Positions 13,201 through 26,200 of a stretch of DNA of 64,000 nucleotides are shown in pieces. Within the stretch, counting starts at the first letter, position 1. The number at the start of each line of letters is the position of its first letter. Origin of the DNA: Acanthaster planci (lineage: Eukaryota; Echinodermata; Asteroidea; Valvatida; Acanthasteridae); contig NW_019091600.1 of NCBI RefSeq assembly GCF_001949145.1, forward strand, positions 191,382 to 255,381, given 5' to 3'. The notes under the pieces were generated by a model. It was not told where the DNA came from and made no database searches. It saw nothing but the letters and a program-made list of their open reading frames with translations. The translations under genes and the position numbers were made by a program.

Positions 13201-14863
13201 CACACTGCCAGAATGTACATGTACACTGTGGGTTGAATGGCATCCACACCAGCCTTCGGGTGTTTGGACAATGGATTTAGCCATTTTCATCACTATTCCA
13301 GTGAATGAAACACCTGGGAATTAAGGTTTCCAGGGTCCCAGCCACTATCAACCTGGGAAATACCAACCAGCACACCCTGGTGCATGAGTGCAGAACCAAT
13401 CACTGTGCTGAATTGACTTACAAAAAGAGAAGGCTTCGATTTTCCAATGATTTCTAATTTCTGTCGATTAAATATTTTAAGTAAGTATGGGTACATGCAT
13501 CTACATGTACATTGTACATGTTCATGTAGTGGTACTTGGAGTATGGCTATGGGTACATATACAGTGTACTGTGCATGTAATGCCACAGGTGCTAATATAT
13601 GAGAAAACCAATCCCATCCATTTGTCTCACTTTGGTATTTCATTGAGTGTCCCTGTTAGGGCCCTTCATTATCATTTTACACCTTGGCTGCCCTCCTGCG
13701 GCTTTCAAGACAGAAACGCGACACCAAAAGTGTGCTGATTAATTCAGAATGAGATTATTTCTGAAGGAGCCCCAGCAGGGAGTGGAGTGTGCCTATGCTA
13801 TGTAACACAATGCTGCAAGGGGTGTGCACTGCCACCTTTATTATTACACAGGTCTCTGGTCTGTGGTGCTCTCTTTTGACTACTTGGGTTGCGGCTGGTG
13901 ACATTACTGTTAGAGAACTCCCATAGTTCATGCAGAAGCACTCCTTGCCTGATTGGGCACCATTGATATTTAAATGCACTGCACTATCTGAAGGGTTGAT
14001 CACACACACGCATGGGTTCAGAGGGGACTTGGCTGACTCACCCTGTCATTGTGCAAACTGCATGGCCTGTGGCTTTTTCCCCACTATCAGTGTGTCAAAT
14101 GGACATTTGGCGCGATTAATGGACCCAGTACCATCTCCACAGCTTAATCATCAACCAAGGAACTTTGATTATGCAATTGGGCATTATGCCTTAGAAGGAG
14201 AGGTTGGACAGGCCAGTGACCCTCATAACCTTCAGTGTGTCAATCAAACTAAGAGTAAATAACTGTGAAATTAATCTATGGGTTGATGGTGTATACATGT
14301 ACTGACACATACATGACACATACATTACATGTATGTTTGTACGAAAAGTGGGAAAAGAAGCCTCTAAACAATGTACAGGTATGTACATGTGTATCACATT
14401 GCACCCTTTCAACTGTTGCTCTGAAATTCAACCCTGCCAGATATTTTTGTCAGTTGTGCAGTATTGATAAAAAAGCGTACTCTTGCTTCCCATTGTAGTG
14501 TTAACTTGCACTTTTGACAGCGGACTACAGTTGGTCAGTAACGTAGGCAGGCCATTTATAGCCAAAGAATTGCGAGGCCAGCCAGTTCATAGTGTGACAA
14601 AAATCACGCTGCCTTCAAAGTAATTCCAGAAATTAGTCAAATGGCTCTTACTAAGTTACTTGCTCTTCATTAGAAAGACATTCTTGACAGTTTTATTTTA
14701 GCAGTGGTAGCACTAACCGACTCTTCAGGGACACATCCCTGATAATTGTAGAAAGTCTTGAAAGTATGTATTTATTTTTCAGTCATGACTAATTTCCTTA
14801 CAGATTTCCTTACAGATCCTATTGACAATGATTTTACATAACACAACTGGTTAATGGCAGAAG

Positions 14864-15580
14864 TGTGCGTATGCAGACATTGTATTATGCTCAAGTGTAT
14901 TAATAGGATCTGTGCGTTTAAACAAATACTGTATGTAGGTAAATGGCAAAAGCTGATCAGTGCGAGTGACTCATTTGCATATAACTTAATAAGCCATGCA
15001 CACATAGCCAATTGTGGCGTGCGCGATGTATGTGGCCTAGTTCCACACTGCCAGAAATCTATAAAAGGCGTGTGCAACCAGCATTCGGGTGGCTTGGTTT
15101 TTACGAACAAGTCCCGCGTGCAGAAGGAACAGCTTGCAAGTGCCGTATGTTCAAGGCTGACCAGTGCTGCGTATGAAGTCGGCAAAGAAGTCCGTGAAGA
15201 CTAATTAGCTTACAAGAGCTGAGAAGATTTAAGTCGGCAAAGAAGTGCCATGAAAATAATTATAATCAGTCGGCAGAGAAGTGCCGTGAAGTTTATTGGT
15301 TAGCGTCTTTCGAGATCAGCATAACAGCTACGTGTGTTTGCACAAGTTAGTTTTGACCAGCCGGCCCAGCCTAATTACCGAAGCACGTGTAGTAACAATT
15401 ACTCCTGCAGACCAGCATTTTAGAACGCGTAATAAGCTAGCTGCAGCAACCTGAGTCACTCATTCTGACCAGCAAGTGGGGTGAACTAAATGTAAATGAT
15501 TCTTTTGATGTAAATGTGATAGAGACACCCAAGCAATTTCCGAAATAAAAGAGATAATTTTGAGTAGTGTTCTGAATACA
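14864..15580 (+). mobile_element. Probable solo LTR of an LTR retrotransposon
   Basis: A 717-bp unit starts TGTGCG and ends AATACA, giving the TG...CA (here TGT...ACA) ends of retroviral-type LTRs. It is flanked on both sides by the 4-bp duplication GAAG (14860-14863 and 15581-15584). Inside, in the right order for U3-R-U5, are a TATAAAA box at 15060-15066 and an AATAAA signal at 15544-15549. The U3 part carries an AP-1 type TGACTCA (14967-14973) overlapping an octamer ATTTGCAT (14973-14980). The middle holds three short direct repeats. No internal gag/pol or second LTR is present nearby, so I read it as a solo LTR. The superfamily is not assigned. Confidence 0.6.
15176..15292 (+). repeat. 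Three short direct repeats inside the solo LTR
   Basis: Near-identical units of about 25 bp, built on AGTCGGCAAAGAAGTGCC, occur at 15176-15200, 15231-15256 and 15267-15292, spaced about 55 and 36 bp apart. They lie just downstream of the TATA box, as tandem leader or enhancer repeats often do in LTRs. Confidence 0.75.
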
Positions 15581-16239
15581 GAAGCTGTTTCCTCAAGTAC
15601 ATCTCTTCATGGTCTGTCACTTACTTATATGAGCGCCTGCACATTTTTATTAGTTGACTGCTTCTTCTTCTAATGGTGAAACCTTCCTAGTGAGCCTGGA
15701 CTGCCTCAACCCCTCCCCAACCCTTCGACCCTGCATAACTAGGAAAGTTGGTTGACACTTTGGATTTCTCCCCCTCTCCCTCACTCATCCCTGCCCTTCC
15801 CCCATCAACTGACTGTGACTGAGACTACAGACAGCAGGCAAGACAGCCGTAAGTACACATGTACAGTGGATACATGTATATAGGCCAGGTTCTCATCATT
15901 CTCTGACTCAACGGGCCCCTCACCCATTACAAAATTGTTGCATTGTGATGTACTCGGTTGTTATCTCAAAACGGATGAAAGACAACAATGTGGAAGTGGA
16001 TTAATGAAGATCACGTTTCTGTCAAGATGGAAGACAGAGTTGCCTGATACGTCAGGGCGTGTTTACCGAGTGCAGTGATAAATAGTGACCAGGTCAGGGC
16101 TTGCTTTGGCGAGTGACTGCTGTGTTTGTTCTGTGAGCAATTCAAATAGTGAATCTTTCCGTAGTTGCTGAAATGCGGATGTGGGTTTCCAAATCACACA
16201 AAAATCCTGAAAATGAATAAACACACCCTATTTTACACT

Positions 16240-16449
16240 TTTTCTTTTTTTTCTGGCAGTAAATATTTCAATCTAAATGTGTGCAATTTCTTATGCTCTA
16301 ATCTCATTATTTTGTGTTTCTTACTTGTACAGTATGTATGTATTGTCTTTTAGCTATATTTGTAAAATATGTAAAACATTGTGCAATTCGGCCGTGAGGC
16401 TGTGATATGATGTTTTTGACATAAACCATTTAATAATAATAATAATAAT
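16240..16449 (+). mobile_element. 3' end of a non-LTR (LINE) retrotransposon with (TAA)n tail
   Basis: A T-rich stretch is followed by AATTCGGCCGTGAGGCTGTG (about 16385-16404), then ATGTTTTTGACATAAACC and a (TAA)n run at 16431-16449. A short GC-rich hairpin, then an A/T-rich end, then a microsatellite is typical of LINE 3' tails in marine invertebrates. No ORF2 remnant was seen to the left, so the copy is 5'-truncated. The clade is not assigned and the 5' limit is approximate. Confidence 0.5.
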
Positions 16450-16561
16450 CTGAAATACATGCCACAAATGACAAGGAACATTTATGATCTTCCTAGTCTA
16501 CTAAAGAAAAGCTGAACTGAGTTTTAATCAAACCATTCTATCACAACAATAGATCGCTTAC

Positions 16562-19500
16562 CTCCATTGTCAATTGTGAACCATCCCAGTCCACTTCCAT
16601 CCTTGATGGAGTAGGACACAGATCCATCCATGCCTGTATCCCGATCCACAGCTGTCACTCTCATCACCTCTGTCCCAATGGTTGCATTCTCCAGTACTGT
16701 CCCTTCATCATAGAAGCTGTTAAATGTTGGGGTGTGCCTGTTCTCATTGACATCAACAACCTGGACAAAGACGTGGCACTCAGACCTGTTTGCTGGGGAG
16801 CCATGGTCACGGAGATTGATCAAGATGTCGTAGATCTGAACCGATTCATAGTCTAGTTCGGAGATCAGACGCAAGGTGCCATACTGTTCATCAATGGCAA
16901 ATGTGCCTGTTTCATCTGTAATGCCAAAGGTGACCTGTCCATTTGGTCCTTCATCAGGGTCCAGTGCCTGGACGGTCATGAGGACTGTGCCAGTGGGAAG
17001 GTCCTCCCGCATCCGGACACTGAAGATGTCACGCATGCATCGAGGTGGGTTGTCATTGATGTCCTGGATGGTCACTGTGACCATGGTTGTACTGGACAGT
17101 GGGTTACTGGTGGCCATGTCATTGGCTTGAACCTTGATTTTGTGAACTGGAGTAAGTTCCCGGTCCAAGGACTGCGTGACACGCAACTCACCAGTGCCAC
17201 TGTTGATGGCAAACTGCGGCGAGTCACTAACAATGCTGTAGCGGATGTCCCTGTTCCTGCCAATATCCCTGTCACTCGCGTGAACTGCAAGGAAGACCAT
17301 TCCAGAGTATGTGTCCTCAGACAGGTCGGCATCATACTGGGTCTGATCAAACACTGGAGCATTGTCATTGACATCTTCGACGTTAATGGTGATATGACGC
17401 TTTTCTGTACTCCTGGGCTGGCCCAAATCTGACACTTTGATTGTCAGTGCATAGCTTGAGTCCTGTTCTCGGTCCAGAGGTCTGAGGACCCGAAGTACAC
17501 CGGTTTCAAAGTCCATCTGGAAATGTGAATCATCATTTCCATCAGAGATGGCATAGATGAGCTTTCCATTGAAGCCAGGGTCCCTGTCTGATGCTTTCAC
17601 AAGGACAACTTCATTACCCACTGCCACATCTTCCCTAACCGAGATGATGGTGGGGAAGTCGTCATCAAATTGAGGGTTGTTGTGGTTTGCATTGTACAGC
17701 TCGGCAAAATCTACATCAGGGATGTCCTCAGACAGGCTCATGTCCTCCGTTCTCCTAAGGAGAAGATCTCGGATATCAGTCAGCGCAGAAGTAGACTTGC
17801 ACCTGACTTTGGAGTCTCTGACATGTGCACCTGGGTTGATGTTACGATTGTTGTTGATGCTGATGTTGGTATACATGTAGCTGGCAGAGTTCTCACCGTC
17901 ACTTGCCATGATGCGTAAGCTGTAAAACAGTCCATCGGTGTCCTCAATTTGTCTCCTCAGTGTCAAGTTACCAGAAGCTGGGTGCAGAGCAAACAGGTTC
18001 CCTGTGTTTCCAGACACAATACTCAGCTCTCTTTCATCTCCATCAAAATCAATTGCCGAGATGAGTGCAATACTCTCCCCAGGAGACAGAGTGCGAGATA
18101 TGGTCCCAACACAGTCAATTTTTTCAAACCGTGGGCGATTGTCATTGATGTTCTGGAGACGGATTGTCACAATGACCTCAGACTCACGCCGGAACGGTGC
18201 GCCCCAGTCTGAAGCCCTGACCCGAAGTCTGTACTCCCGTCTCATTGTTTCATAGTCTAGTATCTTGCTTGTATTGATGAAGCCTGTCATGTGATCGATG
18301 GTGAATGGGACAGGGTTCATGTTGGCTAGACTGTAGGAGATGAAAGCATTTTCACCCAGGTCCTCATCTTGAGCAGTGACTTGCACAACGGGCGTATGCG
18401 CAGCTAGATTCTCTTGAATTTCAACCTCGTAGGACTTCTGGGCAAACTCAGGGTTGTTGTCATTAGCATCCAGCACATTCACAACAACATAGGCCACGGC
18501 TTGGCTCTCTTGAACCGTACCATAAACTGTGATGTCATACACAGACTTCATCTCCCTATCTAGCTCTTGCCTCAAGCTGATATACCCTGTGCGCTCGTTG
18601 ATGGAGAAAACTGGAGATTTGCTTTCAGCCAGGGAATAACTTATAGTGAGGCCTAAATCTTCATTTTCAGGAGCCACAGAGATGAGAGGTGTGTTGATTG
18701 GAACCAGCTCAGAGATAGAGATATTCATCAAACGACTTCGGAAAAACATTGCATGCTTGTAGGTTCCAGATATCTTGACTGGAATGACCTCTGTTGCTGT
18801 CTTGGGTGGATTTCCTTGATCCGAGGCCACTATGGTAAGGTTGAAGTCGGTAGGAGAGGGGCCCTTGAAACTTAACTGGGTCTTAATATGGAATATTCCC
18901 CCTTCATTTACAATTTGGAAGTACTCCTCGGGATCACCATCTACGATACGGACATCACTTATCTGGCCGTTTCTGCCATCATCTTCATCACTGACCATGA
19001 TGCTGGCGTAGACGGTGCCAATCTCACTGTTTCGTGACAAATGCATCTGCATTTGAACTATCATGACTGGGGCATGCTTATTGACTTCCTCAACGTCGAC
19101 TCGTAGAGTGGCCTCAAAGGGAGGAGCCATGTTGTACGGCATCATCCCTCTGTCCTTAGCAATGATGATCAGGCTGTACTGGGATGTCTGCTGATAATCC
19201 AGGGCCCTGGTGAGAGTGACCACACCGCTGGTGGGATGGATGGCAAACTGGTCAGTCCACCTCTTGAAGCTGTAGTACACCTCCCCATTGGTGCCCGAAT
19301 CAGCATCTGTGGCTTCCACTGTGATGATACTGGTTTCCACTGGCATATTCTCAGGAACAGACACTGAGTAGCTTCGCTCTAAAAACAGGGGCCGCTGATC
19401 ATTGGCATCAGTGACCCTGACGACCACAGTGGTCTGGGCGGTGACAGGGGACTGGCCACGGATGCGACCCGTCGCCTTAACCCGCAATCGGTACTCCGCC

Positions 19501-19859
19501 TTTTGCTCTCGATTGATGACACTGGAGCAGGCCTCATCTTTGCTTTTACAGGGAATGGTGCGGATCCTGAGGAACACAAAGTCCCCCACCCTCTCATCAG
19601 TGGCTCGAAAGAGTCTATCCTCATCCAGTAATATGTATTTGACTCCAATGATATCTGAATCCAGTGGGACATATATACCGGTCTTTGGCTGTGTTGTGAT
19701 GTAGGTTCTGACTTCAGCATTCTCAGGGATGCTTGCATTGTACAGTGGCTCGGTGAACTGGAAGTTGTAAGTGGGCTCTTGTGCTGCAGCAGTCCATAGT
19801 ACAAGGAACACTGTGAAGAGTACAGTTGCAGGCCGAACAAGCTTAACCATTACAGCCAT
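16562..19859 (-). CDS. FAT1/2/3-type atypical cadherin, first coding exon (partial protein)
   Basis: This codes for the first 1099 residues of a giant cell-surface cadherin that works in planar cell polarity, adhesion and growth control. The exon runs 19883-16562, with acceptor TTTTTCCCAG before 19883 and donor GAG|GTAAG after 16562. I start at the ATG at 19859 (MAVMVKLV...); a second ATG lies three codons on, and ATGs upstream of the acceptor are intronic. Residues 1-27 form a signal peptide. Then follow nine full cadherin repeats, roughly at 35-150, 151-262, 263-370, 371-475, 476-580, 581-672, 735-838, 839-942 and 943-1048, and the start of a tenth. Calcium motifs such as DANDN, INDN and VNDN are seen. 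Repeat 1 (FTEPLYNASIPEN, FVFLRIRT) and the Cys-containing linker between repeats 6 and 7 match FAT1-3 and not FAT4 or dachsous. The break point agrees with the large exon 2 of vertebrate FAT1 as I remember it. The remaining repeats, laminin G, EGF and cytoplasmic parts are not in the window. Confidence 0.95.
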
Positions 19860-22417
19860 GGCTAGTACATCACCAAGTGGGCTCTGGGAAAAAGAAAGAT
19901 CCAGGGGGAAATTAATCATTATGAAAAATATTCAAACATTCTTCCCTTTTACATGTACAATATATTCAATAGTATTTTAAAACACAAATTTAATAAAATA
20001 TTTGCATAAAACTTTATGAAGATACAAACATTATTCCCATAGTATTTCAAAGTAACCTATTTCCATTCAAAACAAACAGGATTCGACACAGACTTGCTAT
20101 TTCCACTTTAAAATAACCTCTTACAACAAGCCAAGCAAAAATAATGCTCTTTCAACCAAAAATCAAGGTAGAAATCAGACAGCAAAGAAATCAAAGGCTA
20201 ACTTGCTATCACAGCACAGGAGTGGCATGTGCACACAACAGTAGCAATTTTGAGGACTAAAGTGAGGCTGCTATGCCTGCAGGCACTGTGACCTCAATGA
20301 CCCAGGATGGAGGGCTGGAAAACCCTAAGTACCAGGTGGCTGACTGGCTGTGGTTTGAGGAATTCCCTCAGAAAGGACAGGAAAGCATGCTGATCCACAA
20401 GGGAAGTAATTGAGCATGATTATTTCCTGGGTTCCTAAGCTCAACAATTTGCAAGAGATGATCACAAAAATTACATCAGCCTTCAGCAAGGAAAAGGGAA
20501 TCACTTTTTAAAACCCATCCAGGGTGTACCAGTACGTGTACAAATATTTTTAACAATTTCTAGCTACTGCCCAAAATGATTTTGATTCTTTTTGCTGCTA
20601 CGACTTTGGAAAACACAAAAAAAGTGACAAACATATTTTCAAAGCCTGCCCAAACCACATTTATTGGAGTCAATCTTGCCTCAATACCCACCCTGTGGTT
20701 TTAAAGGTCAAAAACCATGTGTGTAGACACTTGGGCCCTTTACTCCATTTGGGATTTTTTTCCTTCAATAGCCAAGAGCTAGGTTGACTGGAATGGGCAG
20801 AGAAGGCATGGGCACTGAGCTGTACATGTAGGGACGTGATTGGAACAAGTCCTGGAATGTAACCCCCTGATGGTAAACCCAGCGTCAACTTCCTACACCA
20901 CACAGTGGCCCGGTGGCTAACGTAGAGATACACAAATTCTTCCAAGATGCGTCCTTTTTCTCTCATTTCCACTTATACCGTGCAAGCCTAGCACAGGGAT
21001 GTTTAGGGGTTTCATCATCCTGGAATCGATCGGACCCACGCCAAAACCAGCAGTGAGGAAAACAGGAGGATTAACTCGGCCACTCGAGCAGAGCTGATCC
21101 CCCTTCAGTTGGGACGATTGATCAATATTTTTGGTGACAATGACCGGCACAACTCGCCTTTAACTATACCTCTATGCATCCAATGGGGCGCATTTGAATG
21201 GACCATCCTAAGAATATTAAGTGCAGTAAAAGCCATTGTGATATCACATCAGTGGATGATCCATATTCAATGAGGTGTTCAACCCCTAGGGACCACTGAA
21301 ATCCTTCATAACCTTGTTGGGTTCAGCATGGTTAGGGTTAAGGTGGCGGTCTAGTAAACAATTCCACAGGGAGGAAATCTACACATCCCACATGCAAGTC
21401 AAATAATAAAAATAAAAAAAAAATCAGATAAACCTTTTTGAAATTTACTACTGTACAGTGCAAGTATGAAGTTCTCAGAACTGAGAACATTTCACTATTA
21501 TGTCACAGTCAATGATATAATCTGCCCCTCTGAAGTACCATACAGTACACGATGTTATAAGCTTGTATGAATACAACTGGGTAGATAAGGGAACAAGTCA
21601 ACAAAAATAATATTTAACAAGGAGAACTTAATTGGAGGTAACTGTGTTTGGTCCAATGTAATGTGCCCAAACACTAAGTTTACTGAAGGTACATGTGGGC
21701 AATGGACAAATGCGCATATTCTGGTTTTAACTGTTCAATCCAACCCCACCCTTCAAAAACCTCTAGATACACAACTACTTCTACACATGTGTTTTTAAGC
21801 TGAAGAGCTGCAAACATAATGCTTTCACCAGACAGGGATGAACATACGTTTACTTGTAACAACACTGAACATTCCTAGCAACTGCAATTCAAGAGAGACC
21901 CAGCAGGATACACAAGAAAAGCTGGAGAATGTCTTTCACAGTCCAATGACCAAGGCAAGCCGTGTGCCGCACAGAGATTCCTAGCAGCACCTTCATGAAG
22001 TGACTATTACATGTGTATGGCCTGACAAATGGGAACCATTAATAGTGAAAGTGCAGTGTCCAAGACCTTAATGAAAAGTTTACTTTTTAAGCTTAAAACA
22101 CCAATGTAAGCCCCTAGAGTCAAAAATGTAAAATGACAACTAGCTACCAACTGGCCGAAGGATCTTGAGGATATTAAGTTCTCCTGTTTGTTCTGAAGAG
22201 CAAGGCCAAATCCTTTGCGATGAAACATTAATAATTGCATTTAATATTTTCACTCAGTATTTTATGCAACTCAACTCAAGTGTGCATAAGTTTGAATAAT
22301 GTTCATGTACCTGTATAACTGAGGAGATTCCAAACTGTGCCATTCCAAACTCAAAAAAGACCATGCAATATCAAAATGCATAATTTTAAGACAGCAGTTT
22401 TCAATATTTGCGATTCG

Positions 22418-22563
22418 CAATAGTGCCCACCAAAGAGTTCGCAATGCATTGACCAATCACAGTGCACGAAATCTGTCGACCCAATGCACGATTGGAAAGG
22501 TTTGACAGATTTCGTGCACTGTGATAGGTCAACATGTTGCAAAGTCTTGGAGGTGCACTATTG
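22418..22563. repeat. 146-bp imperfect palindrome (60-bp arms)
   Basis: The left arm 22418-22477 and right arm 22504-22563 are reverse complements. The innermost 22 bp (ATCACAGTGCACGAAATCTGTC and its complement) are perfect, and the rest is interrupted by scattered mismatches. The loop is 26 nt. No open frame. It could be a foldback or MITE remnant, or an RNA-hairpin source. Flanks show no clear duplication. Confidence 0.75.
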
Positions 22564-23085
22564 TTAATTGACTCATGGAGAAATAAAATGATTGACTGTA
22601 TTTTCTGTAGTTTTGGGCCACAATCTCTGTCAATCAAGTCAGGACGAAAAAATGACGTGAAACAAAAATTGTTTGCCTTTGACAAAGATTCTGCTAGGAT
22701 CGAAACGTCAGGCCCTCCATATTTTATGATTAGGCCTACTATAAAAATTGTTAGAAAATACTTTTTTTTTATTTTTCATTATTTCCCACTAATTTTGTAC
22801 ACACCCAACATATGTAGGGTCTACATACGTTTAACCGTCTTTCCAATAAAAAAATACCAAATCCCAAAAATACTGAACAAAACCACTGTCAGCTCATACA
22901 TGTACCATGCTCACACGCGTGCAAGGCAACAACTGGCATTGTGCGGACCACAGCACTCATTTCACCGTCCAACTCTTGACAATTCACGGTCCGGCGCAGC
23001 GACGAGACTCACTCCGCACTCGCAAGCACAACACTGACAAACAGTCACAAATTCAACAAAATAATGACAGTATACCTACCACTAC

Positions 23086-23200
23086 CTGACGTTGTCCGGC
23101 ATCATTTGATAGTATTTTGTCTCCGATAGACTGTCCAAGAACGCGGTAAATAATCCAATATTTTTGACCGGTTCTCACGCATTCACGTCACTTCCAGAAC
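23086..23200 (-). promoter_or_regulatory. Candidate non-coding first exon / promoter of the cadherin gene
   Basis: The cadherin coding exon starts with a splice acceptor, so an upstream untranslated exon must exist. Reading the minus strand, a good donor ACGTCAG|GTAGTG sits at 23086/23085 in a CpG-richer patch (22.9-23.25 kb) otherwise rare in this region. That would give a 3.2-kb first intron. The right boundary is arbitrary and the assignment is inference; RNA evidence is lacking. Confidence 0.25.
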
Positions 23201-26200
23201 TGAACGGTGACAAATTCCATGCATGCATGGCCAGCACGGCATGGGCAAGATGTGCGGTTTCGATAAGGCATATCCAGCTGGTGCCGTAGTGCCGCTCTTC
23301 ATCCGCTCTTTATTAATGTAATCCCAATTTTGTCCCTCTTTTTGCATTAAAATAACTGAAAATGATGAATATTCTTGTGACGTACTATACACAAATGTTT
23401 TGAATATATTTATATGTTGTTTCTTTGTAAGTTGAACGTGTTAATTGTTAACTGGATGGCCTTTGAAATGAGGCTGCGGATTAATACTTGATGAATAATT
23501 TATTATCGGTGGTCTCGGTAGCGACCAATGGGCTTGGTATTAATCGCCTAACCGGAAATGCAAGTGTATACAAGTTTCTTACGTGAGGTAGTTCCCGGTG
23601 CTACAGGTCTTATACAGGTGCAGCCACATTGTACTGTACATGCACAGTATGCGTGTGCTGAGGCGGCACGTGCCAAGACTGAGGAGAATGATTGGTCTGA
23701 CCTGGTCCAAGTATTTTAGGACTCAAAAGCGATTTGTTGTCGCCCGACTATGTCCAAATGTTACAGAAAGGCCATTTGCTTGTACTTGGTCTTGGCAAAG
23801 ATTTTGGCCCGGAATTTTGGCGTCTGATTGAACTGGATACTATTACTACAAAATCAAGCACAAGCGGGCTGCTTTTTTCTCTTTCTTTACGCCCTTGTAG
23901 TGCAGTGCTACTATAATTTAACATGCTGAAAGTTCAATTTTCTTGTTTCTAGAGGAGGGAAATTAACAGGTCATACACCTCTCACACATTACATTTTGTT
24001 GAAAATATGGACCCATTTAGGCCCTAGTAACTGAGCTGCTGACGGTCTGTATTGAGGTGGCATGATGACCGCTGTTCCTTTTTTGCTTTTTACAGATCGC
24101 ATCTCGAGATTCTGTGTATAAGCACTAATCAGGGTGAATAGGTAAAGGGGGCACCCTTGTAATCTGCTGTTCCGGCTTGGATAATCATTGTGATGGATAC
24201 GCCGATGAGGATTAGGGTTAAGATAATAGGGGCAATAAAATCTTTTCGAGGTCAAATAGTTTAGACAAAACAGAAAACTTAAACTACTCTTCCCGAGGTC
24301 AGTGCACAAGAGCATGATAAGAAGAAAATCGTCAAACATATGAACCCTCCCAACAAAAAAAATGACCTGGATTGTGGTTTTTAAGTCCCATACGGAGGGG
24401 GAACTAAAATTATGAAGTTGGCAAGAATTGTACATGTACAACTGCGATTAGATTGCGTCACATCCGTCTACAAGTAGAGCTCACTCAATTGTGTGGGTAT
24501 ATGCAAATTGTTTTAGCTCAAATCTGGTGGTATCATTAAAGCTTGGCCATGGCTTGACGCAGTCAGTCCATGAAGTATGGGCCATTGTAGTATGAAGACC
24601 GCAAAAAAGTTAACCAACAACGCACGAGGTTCGCCGCAACCACACCTATACCGAAGGTTTATCAATGAAGAAATTTCACCAAATAAAGTGGAAAGCATTT
24701 TGGACTTTTCACCCTCGGTTGAGGTTTCAAAGTACTACATGTACATGTATGTTGATTTTGAAGCGTGCAGGAGTGAATCATGTTAATTACTGACAGAGAT
24801 CTACTAGGTAAATGAGATATTCTGGGGTAGGGGGTGCAGATTTCTTGATATGAAGGCATGGTAAAGGTAAATATATTCATGTGGTTTGAAACGTGGAGGG
24901 GGAAAGGTATTAGTCATGGCGGACCAAACATTTTGAACGTATACTACAAATTGCACAGTCACCTGACAATCTGATCAGACGCACAGACTAGTTTTATTGC
25001 AGTCTTATGTTACGAGGCCCCCAAAACACAGCATTCCAGCTAAGTGGGGGATCAACAACTTACATAATACGTGGTAAGTAATGGTTTCTGTATTCAGAGT
25101 CTCCGAGAGTGATGAGCAGAATAGTAACGGTTGCGAACAAGTTCTGACTCGTCTCTGCATGGGCATAATATGCAGTGCAGCCGGGTTGCTCTGAGCACGG
25201 AGGCAAGGTCCCGTCAGCAAAGTTTCTGTACGAACAGTATCGATCGAGATGTATTTTTGTTGTTCCGTGGAACCCTTTGTTTGTCTTTGCTCTATTTGGA
25301 GGCTTACGTAATACCCCCCCCCCATTCTGACTACCCAGAGACAGCTAGCACAGTAGCAGTGGATTTAATTTTACCATGGTTTTACCCATATTGTGAGAGG
25401 TATTTTTATTGCATTGTTAAAACATCTAAAACCCAATGCTTTATAATTTATTCTCAGCTTATTAAAATTCCTTTATTGGAGGTGGGGCTCTGGAATGGGA
25501 TGTGGATAACCACACTGAACACTCTTTAATAGACATCACCCAAATCGGCTATTTTCTACCTGAACAAGAACACGGCGAGGTCAGGCATGGAATCGTCGGT
25601 TACAGATTTGACAATTACAAGCCTGTCCAAGTGAAATTGGAATGTAAAGGTTTATGGTTTTCGGGGGTGTAGTTTCTTTGCGCACAATACTCCACTTATC
25701 TGTTTAGCGCCGAACCGGACAGTATTTATTTGGCTTTCGGGTCCGATTTCTGAGGTATTTTAATTGATGATTTCCACATGGGGCTCACAGCAACGCAGAC
25801 AGAACACGACCACCCGGCCTAGGGTAGCATAAAGCAATTACACCAGACCCCACAAAAGTGACAGGTGGAAGTGGCTTGAATGTGGGCATAGTAGAACATC
25901 TTGCCTAATAGGGCCCCCCTCTCATTGATTTAGCTCCGAGACTTTCCAAATTGCAAACACAGCTGGGAAGTGACACTGAAATGTCTGTATGCACCTACCA
26001 AATACCACAAGCAACTTATGCTCCAGCCTTGAATCCCTATCTCAACCCCAGCAGTAATGTCACTATTACGGTTCTCGTACAACAGGAACAAGAACTCTTC
26101 CATCCATCCCCATGACCTGATGACCCTTCAGCCTAAAGGTTTCACTTTTTTCTCCGCCTTTTTTCTTTCCAGGATTTGTTCAAAGCTGCACAAAAACTGT

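Larger units (their letters stand above)
1..16561. other. Long gene-free stretch, probably intron or 3' part of the FAT-like locus
   Basis: I read both strands and found no exon with family similarity. All open frames are short and interrupted, often built on TACATGTA repeats. The cadherin exon at 16562-19883 ends in a splice donor pointing into this stretch, so the next cadherin exon must lie to the left; none is visible, which implies an intron longer than 16 kb or one extending beyond the window. Contents are listed separately: foldback element, hairpin, small TIR repeat, solo LTR and LINE tail. Two sub-stretches (about 4085-4400 and 9750-10230) are less AT-rich and free of the dispersed motif and may be conserved non-coding DNA. 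Confidence 0.6.

Noticed and set aside
13930-14262. 110-codon open frame on the plus strand
   Set aside because: Starts mid-sequence without context and resembles no family; treated as chance.
16876-19704. Several antisense open frames of 67-105 codons across the cadherin exon
   Set aside because: Shadows of the strongly supported minus-strand cadherin reading frame.
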